NCBI GenBank assembly: GCA_015060765.1
Contig: SUXW01000001.1
Coordinates: 124,001-188,000, forward strand
Length of the DNA stretch: 64,000 bases
Reading direction: 5' to 3'
Source of the DNA: Bacteroides sp.
GTDB taxonomy: Bacteria; Bacteroidota; Bacteroidia; Bacteroidales; Bacteroidaceae
The notes below the pieces were generated by a model. It saw nothing but the letters and a program-made list of their open reading frames with translations. It was not told the DNA's origin and ran no database searches. Positions within the stretch are counted from its first letter, which is position 1, and the number at the start of each line of letters is the position of its first letter. Shown here one piece after another: positions 46,301 through 55,782 of the stretch. The translations under genes were made by a program, and so were the position numbers.

Positions 46301-48678
46301 CACCAGAAATTTATACAAGAAGACTTTATTTTCCGCACGAAAAATTGAAGTATAAAAGATTATTGTATAGTAAATTATATATACCTTTTATAGCACATGA
46401 TAATGGTAGAGGCGGATTGGATATATATAGAGCTAATCCAAATTCTGAAATAATGCTTTCAAATGACATTGTTGATCATATTTATTTTGAAGAAGAAATA
46501 ATTCCACTTGCAGAACAGTATGATGGTACAAAAAGAAATACATCTACTTCTGTCCCACTTCGTACCAACTTTGCCGAAACAGCCTTCTTCTACCCGAATC
46601 TGCGTACCGATGCCAATGGAGAGGTGAAGATTGAATTTACACTTCCCGAAAGCTTGACCACCTGGAAGTTCATGGGCTTGGCACATACTAAGGATATGGA
46701 TTACGGACAGATTGCATCGGAAGTAGTGGCCAGCAAGGAATTTATGTTGCAACCCAATATGCCTCGTTTCGTGCGGATAGGTGACGAAGTGAGCCTGTCT
46801 GCTTCGCTCATCAATCAGAGTGATAAGGATGTGATTGGTAATGTGCGGATGGAATTGTTCAATCCGGCTACCGACAAGGTATATATGGTGAAGAAACAAC
46901 GCTTCCTGATTACTCCGAATGCAACGACTACGGTTCATTTCGGCTTTGAAGTGAGCGAGGAGTATACGGATTTGGCCGTTCGCTGGATAGCCGAAGGCGA
47001 TACATTCAGTGATGGAGAACAACGGGTGCTTCCGGTACTCAGCAACAAGCAACAGATAACGGAAAGTGTACCTTTGTACATCAATGGCGAGGGTACTTCC
47101 ACTTTCTCACTCGAGAGTCTGTTCAATCATCATAGCAAGAGCATCAGCGATCCGAAGATGATAGTTGATTTTACGGGTAATCCGGGATGGTATGCCGTAC
47201 AGGCCTTACCTTTATTGCAGAATCCGGATAATGAGAATGCCATTTCGTGGGCAGTGGCTTATTATGCCAATACGTTGAGCGGTTATTTGGCAAAGACAAA
47301 TGCTGAAATCACTTCCCGTTTCGATGCGGATACATTAAGTGCTCGTACCTCTATGGCTATCCGTCAGTTGCAGGAATTGCAAGATTCCGAAGGAGCCTGG
47401 AGCTGGTACAAGGGAATGAGTGGTAGCCGATACATCACCACACAGGTAATGGAATTACTGACTCGTTTGCAACAATTGACAGGCCAACCGTTGGTTGAAA
47501 AAGAAAGCAATGGAATGTATGAAAAGGCTTTGGCTTATTTGACCAGGAAAGCCAAGGAAGAATATACCCGCATGAAGAAATGGGAGAAGGAAGGTATGAA
47601 GAATCTCTGTCCTTCCGAACAAGTATTGCATTATTTGTACATCTGTGCTCTGAATGGTAACCAAAAAGCCGATAAAGAAGTGAACCGCTATTTTATCGAC
47701 AAACTGGTGCAGTTGGATAAAATAGGTATGCTTACTATTTATGGTAAGGCATGTGCTTCCATCATTCTTCAGGATGCGGGATATGAAGCGAAAGCAAAGG
47801 CATATCTCCAATCGGTAATGGAGTATTCCGTATACACGGATGAAATGGGACGCTATTTCGATACGCCTCGGGCAGAATATTCATGGTATAGTTACAAGAT
47901 ACCGACTCAGGTAGCTGTTCTTGAAGCCATACATCGGATAGCCAACGAAGAAAAGACGATAGAAGAGTTGAAGCGTTGGCTTTTGCAACAGAAGAGAACG
48001 CAAGACTGGGATACTCCTATAGCTACTGCCGATGCCGTTTATGCTTTGTTGAATGTAGGCGAAAACGTACTGACGAACACGGGTGAATGTCAAATCGTTT
48101 TAGGCAAGGAAAAGATACGTGTAACCAAGAACGATACGTTGGCTTATGTTCATCAAGAGATAAAGGGTGATGTTTTGGATATCCGGAAAGTAACGGTAAA
48201 GAAAGAATCGAAAGGTATTGGTTGGGGAGCCGTTTATGCCGAATATTGGGAAGATATGGACAAAATCGGTGTGCAAGGCAATGCGTTGAGTATTCGTAAG
48301 GAAGTTTATAAAGACGGCAAGCCGTTGGGCAACACCGATGTCTTGAAGGTAGGTGATAAGCTTACGATACGTCTTACAATCAAGGCCGACCGTGATATGG
48401 ACTTCATCGAAGTGAAGGATGAACGGGCCGCATGTATGGAGCCAGTTGATGTGCTTTCCGGGTATCGTTGGAAAGATGGTCTGGGATACTTCCAACGTAC
48501 AAAGGACTCGTCAACGTCTTTTTACATGGACCAACTACGTAAAGGAACTTATACGCTTTCGTATGAAGTGTATGTGAATATGGCTGGTACCTATCAGGAA
48601 GGTGCTGCTACCATCCAATCGGTTTATGCGCCGGAATTTAGTGGATATGTAGGTGGGAACAGGATATGTGTTGAATAA
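43354..48678 (+). CDS. Alpha-2-macroglobulin-like surface/periplasmic protein, copy 2
   Basis: A 1774-residue paralogue of the preceding gene, starting at the ATG at 43354 (MKRFGFILLG), 12 bases after its stop. An N-terminal hydrophobic segment (about 1-22) exports or anchors it. The first ~1070 residues have the same architecture but are diverged in sequence. The MG2 stretch NLFTDRSIYRPGQKVHFSGI is recognisable. The last ~700 residues are almost identical to copy 1. It too lacks the CxEQ thioester. Its 5' half is more A+T-rich than copy 1. The tandem pair is probably transcribed together. Confidence 0.9.
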   Translation: MKRFGFILLGISVVVCMVLMYLHSYSYMWMYVENLAEEGYPKLAITKIEKIYEKAKNDKNMPQMLKAYLNRMAFRGEISSDSVQVDIKGLEKWAIDSTTSVYDRAVLYSIMGGVVLLNDFDKGTEFLSLSLKDSALLADYPASKLGVMVKSGHTNEQYMNDNLYEMLVRHAIKCYQDNLWSDTNCCVQCKINELYRSLLKHYENSGNRAAWLLTCLDAYPQADTAFWENLIKEYGEEEVCAEVYLRLSQECLRDERNVECVNLLNKAIKQYPFYNRINVLKEMLNGLVAPELDVKASFVYPDKPISLSLNYRNLNNLVVDVYKVNMPIDGVGFSDLNEKTLHKYTTFLRQENIKINPTPDYHSVDTIITLNALPNGIYYLQMEAHGKKKGIGNMVLYVSSLQMIARSSSSSRREIVVVDKENGHPVTDAVVFVYAKANGHYTFIDVLNENEYNLFDNNKYDSKLYYQARTNDDKSMLPAQLDFGYFFDFEPNHKEKVNINLFTDRSIYRPGQKVHFSGIAYRQLGDSVEVLKQTPFEVKLKYSREKEVEATKVYTNMYGSFSGFFDIPKNEVGIYTISVGDETKWIRVEEYKRPTFEVTFDELDETYRVGDSIMVKGKAYTFAGAPVREAIVRYKVTGVNYDRRNYRGSETVLAAGEVKTDIKGYFSIPVHFQLLGAIKDFVYGCNEITVDVVNGAGEMQSGRLNLPFAKSSVLLEMEHWKHNIVKERISPIKPIVVNLNNKCVAIDVHTWVLSEKGDTCLNWVMPSNETFMPKGLCNLPSGFYQLVVKAGEDNGNSDMRVYPFVLYSERSSRMPYKTSLWEFQTSEMFTENIPATIYWGSSEDSVHLFYDVYSGNRKIESRQIVFSDSLLVFQFPYKKVYGDGISVSLAFMKKNKLYNKVFTIEKPQPDKRLNVRWKTFRDKLQPGARETWTLNVSRLDGKPVNANFMATLYDASLDVLSEHNWRIELEFLRRIPYVNWFYSPEIYTRRLYFPHEKLKYKRLLYSKLYIPFIAHDNGRGGLDIYRANPNSEIMLSNDIVDHIYFEEEIIPLAEQYDGTKRNTSTSVPLRTNFAETAFFYPNLRTDANGEVKIEFTLPESLTTWKFMGLAHTKDMDYGQIASEVVASKEFMLQPNMPRFVRIGDEVSLSASLINQSDKDVIGNVRMELFNPATDKVYMVKKQRFLITPNATTTVHFGFEVSEEYTDLAVRWIAEGDTFSDGEQRVLPVLSNKQQITESVPLYINGEGTSTFSLESLFNHHSKSISDPKMIVDFTGNPGWYAVQALPLLQNPDNENAISWAVAYYANTLSGYLAKTNAEITSRFDADTLSARTSMAIRQLQELQDSEGAWSWYKGMSGSRYITTQVMELLTRLQQLTGQPLVEKESNGMYEKALAYLTRKAKEEYTRMKKWEKEGMKNLCPSEQVLHYLYICALNGNQKADKEVNRYFIDKLVQLDKIGMLTIYGKACASIILQDAGYEAKAKAYLQSVMEYSVYTDEMGRYFDTPRAEYSWYSYKIPTQVAVLEAIHRIANEEKTIEELKRWLLQQKRTQDWDTPIATADAVYALLNVGENVLTNTGECQIVLGKEKIRVTKNDTLAYVHQEIKGDVLDIRKVTVKKESKGIGWGAVYAEYWEDMDKIGVQGNALSIRKEVYKDGKPLGNTDVLKVGDKLTIRLTIKADRDMDFIEVKDERAACMEPVDVLSGYRWKDGLGYFQRTKDSSTSFYMDQLRKGTYTLSYEVYVNMAGTYQEGAATIQSVYAPEFSGYVGGNRICVE

Positions 48679-48739
48679 TAAATCCTTTTAAGAAAGAGTA
48701 CTAATCGGATATTTGTCCGTCTTATTTAAAATAAGGTAT

Positions 48740-50581
48740 ATGGACATGAAACGATTGGTAATCTTTTTCTTATTGCTAATAAATACCTGTATGATAATAC
48801 ATGCAGGTCATATTTATGTGTCTCCACAGGGTGATGACAAGGCGAGTGGATCTGAATATGCTCCTTTCCGTACGTTAGAACGTGCTTTGAAAGAAGCTCG
48901 TGAATGGCGCCGTTTACATCGTCCGGAAGTGGTGGATGGTATAAATATATGGTTGGCTGATGGTGAATACGAACAGAGTACTCCCTTGTTTGTCCGTCCC
49001 GAAGATAGCGGTACTTCACAATCGCCTACTTGGATAAGTGCACTTCCTGGGACTTTACCGGTAATTAGTGGTGGACAAAGAATCGTAAATTGGACTCCCC
49101 ATTGCGAAGATCTGCGATTACCCTTGTCTGTTCGGGGGAAAATTTGGACAGCCGATGCTCCGTGGTGTGGGAACCGCATATTGGAATTCCGTCAACTATG
49201 GGTAAACGGGAAAAAGGCTCAGCGGGCTTCCATGCTTCCTGAAGGTATGCTCGAACGGATGATTGATTTTAATTCGGAAGAATGTACCATAACTATTCCT
49301 ACTCCTTCCCAATCATTGGAACACGCCCGACAATTGGAAATGATTGTTCATCAGCGTTGGGCCATTGCTGTTCTTCGAGTGAAACACATGGAACGTCAGG
49401 GCGAAAAGACGGTAGTGCGTTTCCATGAACCGGAAAGCTATCTGGAATTTTCACATCCGTGGCCTCAACCGGTTATCAATGGTGAAAAGGGCAATTCCTC
49501 TTATACGTTAGTTAATGCGTTGGAATTACTCGATGAACCAGGCGAATGGTTTCAGGAGTATCCGTCGGGTAAGGTCTATTATTATCCTCGTGCTGATGAG
49601 GATATGAATACGGCTAAGGTGGTTGTTCCTGCATTGGAAACATTGTTGACGATAGACGGAACATTGGAACGTCCTGTCTCGCATGTAAATTTCAAAGGTG
49701 TTTCTTTCGAATATGCCACTTGGATGCGTCCTTCCTATCAAGGACATGTTACTTTACAAGGAGGATTGTATTTATTGGATGCATATAAACTTCAGATACC
49801 GGGATTGCCGGAAAAAGCTGAATTGGAGAACCAGGCATGGATTGCCCGTCCGGGAACTGCAGTTCGTGTGAAAGGTGCAAGTCATATTTCGTTTGATGGA
49901 TGCACTTTCCAACGAATGGCTTCTACCGGACTGGATATGGAATGGGCCGTTGTTTCATCATCTGTAGAAAATTGTACGTTTACTGATATTGGTGGTACTG
50001 CTTTGTTGGTCGGTGCTTTCCCGGATGGAGGCTTTGAAACACATGTACCGTTCAAACCTTTGAATATGCAGGAACTTTGTTCGAATATTAAAATTCACAA
50101 TAATCTGATAACGGAAGTTACCACCGAAGATTGGGGATGTGTAGGCATCGGTGCCGGATATGTCAGCGATATGCTCATTACACACAACGAAGTTTGTCAT
50201 GTGAACTATTCAGGTATTTGTGTGGGATGGGGATGGACATCATTGGAAAGCGGAATGAAGAACAATAGGATAGAAGCCAATTATGTGCACGATTTTGCTC
50301 GTATCCTTTATGATGCAGGCGGACTTTATACATTGTCCAACCAACCGGGCTCTACTATGAAAGGAAACCGTTTGGAGAACTTGATTGATTCGCCTTATGC
50401 AACTAACGACCGTGCTTTCTATATTTATTTTGATGAAGCAACGGATGGATATAGAGTGGAAGACAATTGGTGCCCCGAAGTACGCTTTGGAGATAATAGA
50501 CCCGGATCTTCGCTTGTTATAGGACATAATGGACCTACGGTAAGCGATTCCGTAAAGAATAAGGCTGGAAGAATAAGATAA
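48740..50581 (+). CDS. Secreted right-handed beta-helix protein (GH141-like candidate)
   Basis: About 613 residues from the ATG at 48740; 48746 is also possible, and the signal peptide MKRLVIFFLLLINTCMIIHA then follows directly. The mature start HIYVSPQGDDKASGSEYAPF, followed by TLERALKEARE, is the usual opening of parallel beta-helix enzymes. Repeated coils occur at about 330-600, with H-x-N-x-I/V motifs such as NNLITEVTTEDWGCVGIGAG. The size and layout recall GH141 (fucosidase/xylanase) proteins, but the catalytic residues could not be assigned. It opens a co-oriented run with GH31, a corrinoid methyltransferase and a symporter, suggesting it acts first on an extracellular glycan. Confidence 0.78.
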   Translation: MDMKRLVIFFLLLINTCMIIHAGHIYVSPQGDDKASGSEYAPFRTLERALKEAREWRRLHRPEVVDGINIWLADGEYEQSTPLFVRPEDSGTSQSPTWISALPGTLPVISGGQRIVNWTPHCEDLRLPLSVRGKIWTADAPWCGNRILEFRQLWVNGKKAQRASMLPEGMLERMIDFNSEECTITIPTPSQSLEHARQLEMIVHQRWAIAVLRVKHMERQGEKTVVRFHEPESYLEFSHPWPQPVINGEKGNSSYTLVNALELLDEPGEWFQEYPSGKVYYYPRADEDMNTAKVVVPALETLLTIDGTLERPVSHVNFKGVSFEYATWMRPSYQGHVTLQGGLYLLDAYKLQIPGLPEKAELENQAWIARPGTAVRVKGASHISFDGCTFQRMASTGLDMEWAVVSSSVENCTFTDIGGTALLVGAFPDGGFETHVPFKPLNMQELCSNIKIHNNLITEVTTEDWGCVGIGAGYVSDMLITHNEVCHVNYSGICVGWGWTSLESGMKNNRIEANYVHDFARILYDAGGLYTLSNQPGSTMKGNRLENLIDSPYATNDRAFYIYFDEATDGYRVEDNWCPEVRFGDNRPGSSLVIGHNGPTVSDSVKNKAGRIR

Positions 50582-50598
50582 TAGAAAATTTATAATAT

Positions 50599-52842
50599 AT
50601 GAAACCTACCAATTTTCATTTGTTTGATTTCATGGATTTTGACCTTGATTTATCCAAAGATGAGTCATTGTGGAAAGCATGTAAGCCAACTGATGTTTAT
50701 GAAAAGGATGGCGATGTATGTGTAATTGTCCCTTTTCAGAAGCAAGTGCTGGCCAACGATATGGCGGCAGATAGGGAAGTCCCCCGAGAAGAATATACAT
50801 TGACTATCCGTCAATATGCAACAGGCATCACTCGCCTATTCATTGGATTTGGTGAAACTGTGATGACAGACGAATCAGAAATGCTTCAGTTTAGTGATAA
50901 AATTTGTCAGGTGCCTTTGCAAGTGGAACAAAAGGAAGATGAATGGGTGTTGTCTACGGAAGATGGTATCCGTAGAGCGATAGTCAGTGTGAAGGTACCG
51001 TTGCTTGACCGTTGGAGCGCTCTTTTGCCCGACCCGCAAGAAACATTGGATATTCGTCTTTATCCCGATGGGAAAAAGGAGGTCAGGTTGGCGGCATACG
51101 ACCATTTTTCACCTCCTCGTTACGATGCACTACCTGTCGCTTTTTGTAAATGTGAGGGACAGAAGGAACGTGCTACTTTATCATTTGAATGTAAAGCGGA
51201 TGAGTGCTTTGTAGGTACAGGGGAACGTTTTGCCAAGATGGACTTAAGCGGTCAGACCTTCTTTTTGAAAAACCAAGATGGACAAGGGGTGAACAATCGT
51301 CGTACCTATAAGAATATTCCATTCTATCTTTCCAGTCGGATGTATGGTGTATTTTATCATACATGTGCACATAGCAAGTTGTCATTGGCCGGACATTCCA
51401 CCCGGTCGGTTCAGTTCTTAAGCGATCAGGCGATGCTTGATGTTTTTGTCATTGCTGGTGATACTCCGGAAGAAATCATTCGTGGATATCGTGATTTGAC
51501 AGGATATCCTCCAATGCTTCCTCTGTGGAGTTTTGGTGTGTGGATGAGTCGTATGACTTATTTTAGTGCCGATGAAGTAAGTGAAATATGCGATCGTATG
51601 CGTCGTGAACATTATCCCTGTGATGTGATTCACTTGGATACCGGTTGGTTCAAGACGGATTGGTTGTGTGAATGGAAATTTAATGAAGAACGTTTCCCGA
51701 ATCCGAAAGAATTTATCTATGGTTTGAAGAACAAAGGGTATCGGGTTACTTTGTGGCAATTGCCATACGTGGCTGATGATGCTGAACAAATCGATGAGGC
51801 AAGAGCTAATGATTATATTGGCCCGCTCACAAAGGAACAGGAATCCGAAGGTTCCAACTTTTCTTCTTTGGATTATGCCGGAACGATTGACTTTACCTAT
51901 CCCAAGGCTACGGAATGGTACAAGGGCTTGTTGAAGAATCTGCTTGATATGGGAGTGGCCGGTATCAAGACTGATTTTGGTGAAAATATTCACATGGATG
52001 CTGTCTATAAGGGCATGAAACCGGAATTGTTGAATAATCTGTATGCGTTGCTTTATCAGAAGGCGGCTTATGAAATTACAAAAGATGTTACTGGTGACGG
52101 TATCGTTTGGGCGCGTGCTGCATGGGCTGGATGCCAGCGATATCCGTTGCATTGGGGGGGCGACTCTTGCAGTTCGTGGGATGGCATGGCCGGATCGCTG
52201 AAAGGAGGACTACACTTTGGCTTGTCTGGTTTCGCTTTCTGGAGTCATGATGTTCCGGGATTCCATACTTTGCCCAATTTCATGAATTCGGTGGTAGACG
52301 ATGATGTCTATGTACGTTGGACCCAGTTCGGTGTCTTCTCATCGCATATCCGTTATCATGGTACGAACAAGCGCGAACCGTGGCATTATCCAGCCATCGC
52401 TCCTATCGTGAAGAAGTGGTGGAAACTTCGTTATGCATTGATTCCTTACATTGTGGAGCAAAGCAAAAAAGCTACAGAAACCGGTTATCCTGTGTTGCGC
52501 GCTTTGCTGTTCCATCATGTCGATGACAAACTTTGTTGGCATATTGATGATGAATATTATTTCGGGGATGATTTCTTGGTTGCACCTGTGATGAACAGTG
52601 AAAACCGACGTGATGTTTATCTGCCTGAAGGGCAATGGGTGAACTTCTTTACCGGTGAGCGTATGGAAGGTGGCCGCTGGTTGAAGAATGTAGAAGTGCC
52701 TTTGGAAGAAATGCCGGTCTTTGTGCGACAAGGGGCTGTAATCCCTGTTTATCCGGAAGATGTGGAATGTACGGATGAAATGGATTTGTCCAAGAGCGTG
52801 TCTATACATATAGATGAAAATTTTAAAGGTTATTGGAAATAA
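50599..52842 (+). CDS. GH31-family glycosidase, alpha-xylosidase-like
   Basis: A 747-residue protein without a signal peptide, so intracellular. It has the GH31 N-terminal beta-sandwich, a TIM barrel and C-terminal beta domains. The nucleophile is Asp459 in IKTDFGE and the acid/base is Asp522 in WGGDSCSSWDGM. The following FGLSGFAFWSHDVPGFH is like YicI-type alpha-xylosidases rather than alpha-glucosidases; the exact sugar is inference. It follows the beta-helix gene by 17 bases and precedes the methyltransferase fusion by 14 bases. That fits an intracellular step on an oligosaccharide imported after surface cleavage. Confidence 0.92.
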   Translation: MKPTNFHLFDFMDFDLDLSKDESLWKACKPTDVYEKDGDVCVIVPFQKQVLANDMAADREVPREEYTLTIRQYATGITRLFIGFGETVMTDESEMLQFSDKICQVPLQVEQKEDEWVLSTEDGIRRAIVSVKVPLLDRWSALLPDPQETLDIRLYPDGKKEVRLAAYDHFSPPRYDALPVAFCKCEGQKERATLSFECKADECFVGTGERFAKMDLSGQTFFLKNQDGQGVNNRRTYKNIPFYLSSRMYGVFYHTCAHSKLSLAGHSTRSVQFLSDQAMLDVFVIAGDTPEEIIRGYRDLTGYPPMLPLWSFGVWMSRMTYFSADEVSEICDRMRREHYPCDVIHLDTGWFKTDWLCEWKFNEERFPNPKEFIYGLKNKGYRVTLWQLPYVADDAEQIDEARANDYIGPLTKEQESEGSNFSSLDYAGTIDFTYPKATEWYKGLLKNLLDMGVAGIKTDFGENIHMDAVYKGMKPELLNNLYALLYQKAAYEITKDVTGDGIVWARAAWAGCQRYPLHWGGDSCSSWDGMAGSLKGGLHFGLSGFAFWSHDVPGFHTLPNFMNSVVDDDVYVRWTQFGVFSSHIRYHGTNKREPWHYPAIAPIVKKWWKLRYALIPYIVEQSKKATETGYPVLRALLFHHVDDKLCWHIDDEYYFGDDFLVAPVMNSENRRDVYLPEGQWVNFFTGERMEGGRWLKNVEVPLEEMPVFVRQGAVIPVYPEDVECTDEMDLSKSVSIHIDENFKGYWK

Positions 52843-52856
52843 AAGAAGATAGGCTC

Positions 52857-55775
52857 ATGAAAACATGGAAACCAAACTTGGAAGAGACCAAGAAACATTA
52901 TATAGATTGGTGGAACCATAAAGGGGTAGTGCTAAATATGTGGGAACATTTTCAGGAAGGAGTGATTCCTCATGCCGATGTAAAGGAACCTATCTCTCCT
53001 CGTGATTTAAATCAGAAATGGTTTGACCCTCAATGGCGTGCTGAATATTTGGATTGGTATATGGCACATAGTTCCTTGAAGGCAGATATGCTTCCGGTAG
53101 CCAATACTCAGTTAGGACCAGGTTCTTTGGCTGCTATTCTTGGTGGAGTGTTCGAAGGAGGGGAAGATACCATTTGGATACACCCTAATCCGGATTTTAC
53201 AGATGATTTGAAGTTTGATCCGAATCATCCCAATTGGTTGTTGCACAAGGAACTGCTGAAAGCGTGTAAGGTAAAGGCGAATGGCAATTATTATGTCGGT
53301 ATGCCTGACTTGATGGAAGGTCTGGATGTGTTGGCAGCTTTGAAAGGTACGGATAAGGTGTTGCTTGATACGGTGATGCAACCTGAAGTATTGGAAAAAC
53401 AGATGCAGCAGATAAACGATATCTATTTCCGCGTATTTGATGAACTCTATGATATCATCCGCGAGGGAGATGAAATGGCATTCTGTTATTTCTCTGCATG
53501 GGCTCCTGGAAAGATGGCTAAGTTGCAGTGTGATATATCAACCATGATTAACGAGGATGATTATCGGCGCTTTGCTCAACCATTTATACGTGAACAATGT
53601 CAGAAGTTGGATTATACACTCTATCATCTTGATGGGGTAGGAGCACAACATCATTTGCCGGCTCTGCTTGAAATTAAGGAATTGAACGCCATTCAATGGA
53701 CTCCGGGAGTAGGTGAACCGCAAGGAGGTTCTCCAAAGTGGTACGACCTTTATCGTCGAATTTTGAATGGAGGTAAGAGTATTATGGCTTGTTGGGTGAC
53801 ACTTGAAGAACTTCGTCCGTTGTTAGAAAATGTCGGAACCGATGGAGTACATTTGGAAATGGACTTCCATAACGAGGATGAAGTGGAACAAGCTATGGAG
53901 ATTGTGGAACAATGTAAAGCGAAGGCTCTTACTGCTCCTAATCTTTCAGAATTCAAACAGAAACCAGATTCTCTCGATGATATAATCAATGGCATAATAG
54001 AGAAAATAGAAAGCGAAGATAGTATGGATAATAAAATGGAAAAAGGTGCACGTTCACCTTTGTATGATATAGCTAAACAGCGTGTATTGGTGCTCGATGG
54101 CGCCATGGGTACTATGATTCAACGCTATAAACTGACGGAGAAGGATTATCGTGGTAGTCGTTTTGAAAATCATGATTGCGATTTGTGTGGATGTAACGAC
54201 TTGTTGTGTTTGACGCAGCCCAATGTGGTGAGCGAAATTCATCGTAAGTATCTGGAAGCTGGTGCCGATATGATAGAAACCAATACATTTAATGCACAAC
54301 GTATTTCGATGGCCGATTTCCGTTTGGAAACAGAATGTCGTGAAATTAATTTGGCAGCGGTTAAACTGGCTCGTACGTTAGCGGATGAATATACAAAGAA
54401 GAATCCACAGAAACCGCGTTTTGTGGCAGGTTCTGTAGGACCTACTTCAAAGACATGCAGTATTATGTCGGACAATACACAGCCAGGATGGAATACATTT
54501 GACTATGCTAAACTGTTTGAAGCATATAAGGAACAGACGGAAGCTTTGATTGAGGGTGGAGTAGATGTCTTGTTGATAGAGACAATCTTTGATGTTCAAA
54601 ATGCCAAAGCAGCTATCGAAGCTGCCAAGGCTTCGATGGCAAAATTGAGTAAGAACGTGCCTCTGATGCTCAGTTTTAATGTAACTAATGGTGAAGGGCG
54701 GAATATGCTTGGTCAGTCGATTGAAGAATTTATAACTACACTCGATAAAACAAATTTATTTTCTGTCGGATTGAATTGTGTAGGCAATGTTTCTCAAGTT
54801 GTTCCGCTTATTGATCGGTTAGGTGCTTTGGATGGATTGTGTATCAGTCTTTATCCCAATGCTGGACAACCCGATGTAAACGGATGCTACTCACTGACTC
54901 CCGAAATGATGCAGCATGCTGTATGGCCTATGCTTGAATGGCATCGTTTGAATATAATAGGTGGATGTTGTGGAACGACAAACGAACATATCGCAGCTAT
55001 CGCCAGATTGTTGCAGCCGGTAGATGGTATTTATCTATCACCACATAAGTGTGGTGTGGCTTTAGTGTCGGATGAAATAGCAGTACCTGAATCGTCGGAA
55101 GAAATGGCTCCAGTACTTCAACCGGTCCAAGTTATATCTGTTTCTACCGAAATCTTTGATGCTATAGTAGCCGGTAAGGCGGATGTGGTGGCAACAGAAA
55201 CGAAGATGGCTGTAGAGAAAGGTGCTTCTCCTCAGGACATTATCAATGGCCAGATGGTAAAGGCGATGGCAGAAGTTGGTCAGCGTTTTGAAGATGGTAA
55301 GGCTTTTGTGCCTCAGTTGCTTATGGCGGGTCGGGCAATGAAAGCCGGGCTGGAAATACTTAAACCACTGATGGCAGGTGAATCGTCCGTTTCAATCGGT
55401 AAAATAGTTATTGGTACCGTGAAAGGTGATTTGCATGATATTGGTAAGAACTTGGTCGCTTCTATGCTTGAAGGATGCGGCTTTGAAGTAGTAAACATTG
55501 GTATTGATGTGGATAGCGATGCCTTTGTAAAGGCAGTGAAAGAACATCAGGCTGATATTCTTTGTATGAGCGCCTTGCTTACTACGACGATGACTTATAT
55601 GAAGGAAGTGATAGCAGCTTTGGAAACAGCCGGTATCCGTCAGCAGGTAAAGGTGATGATTGGTGGTGCGCCTGTCAGTCAGGATTTTGCCGATGAGATA
55701 GGTGCCGATGGTTATAGTGACAATGCCAACAGTGCTGTAGCCGTAGCCAAGGAATTGATAAATCATAAATCATAG
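52857..55775 (+). CDS. Three-module corrinoid methyltransferase: URO-D-like, homocysteine S-methyltransferase, cobalamin-binding
   Basis: A 972-residue cytoplasmic protein. The start at 52857 is preceded by AGG; a TTG frame extension into GH31 is rejected. Residues about 1-385 are a uroporphyrinogen-decarboxylase/MtaA-like domain that has H257-L-D259 where zinc members have His-x-Cys. About 395-715 form a MetH-type homocysteine methyltransferase, with LVLDGAMGTMIQ and zinc cysteines C641, C704 and C705 (GGCCGTT). About 750-972 are a cobalamin-binding module with DLHDIG, His860 being the cobalt ligand. The methyltetrahydrofolate and reactivation domains of MetH are missing. It likely passes a methyl group from an unknown donor via Co(I) to homocysteine. 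The junction at 54024 has an in-frame ATG, as if two genes had fused. Confidence 0.88.
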   Translation: MKTWKPNLEETKKHYIDWWNHKGVVLNMWEHFQEGVIPHADVKEPISPRDLNQKWFDPQWRAEYLDWYMAHSSLKADMLPVANTQLGPGSLAAILGGVFEGGEDTIWIHPNPDFTDDLKFDPNHPNWLLHKELLKACKVKANGNYYVGMPDLMEGLDVLAALKGTDKVLLDTVMQPEVLEKQMQQINDIYFRVFDELYDIIREGDEMAFCYFSAWAPGKMAKLQCDISTMINEDDYRRFAQPFIREQCQKLDYTLYHLDGVGAQHHLPALLEIKELNAIQWTPGVGEPQGGSPKWYDLYRRILNGGKSIMACWVTLEELRPLLENVGTDGVHLEMDFHNEDEVEQAMEIVEQCKAKALTAPNLSEFKQKPDSLDDIINGIIEKIESEDSMDNKMEKGARSPLYDIAKQRVLVLDGAMGTMIQRYKLTEKDYRGSRFENHDCDLCGCNDLLCLTQPNVVSEIHRKYLEAGADMIETNTFNAQRISMADFRLETECREINLAAVKLARTLADEYTKKNPQKPRFVAGSVGPTSKTCSIMSDNTQPGWNTFDYAKLFEAYKEQTEALIEGGVDVLLIETIFDVQNAKAAIEAAKASMAKLSKNVPLMLSFNVTNGEGRNMLGQSIEEFITTLDKTNLFSVGLNCVGNVSQVVPLIDRLGALDGLCISLYPNAGQPDVNGCYSLTPEMMQHAVWPMLEWHRLNIIGGCCGTTNEHIAAIARLLQPVDGIYLSPHKCGVALVSDEIAVPESSEEMAPVLQPVQVISVSTEIFDAIVAGKADVVATETKMAVEKGASPQDIINGQMVKAMAEVGQRFEDGKAFVPQLLMAGRAMKAGLEILKPLMAGESSVSIGKIVIGTVKGDLHDIGKNLVASMLEGCGFEVVNIGIDVDSDAFVKAVKEHQADILCMSALLTTTMTYMKEVIAALETAGIRQQVKVMIGGAPVSQDFADEIGADGYSDNANSAVAVAKELINHKS

Positions 55776-55782
55776 TCATATT

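Noticed and set aside
48679-48739. Cobalamin or SAM riboswitch upstream of the methyltransferase run
   Set aside because: The gap before the first gene is only about 60 bases, and no B12-box-like or SAM-motif sequence was recognised there or upstream of the URO-D gene at 59052-59185.
54024-55775. The homocysteine methyltransferase part as a separate gene starting at the internal ATG
   Set aside because: The reading frame is continuous from the URO-D part with no stop, and the site before the ATG is only weakly like a ribosome binding site. An additional internal start remains possible and is mentioned in the fusion finding.
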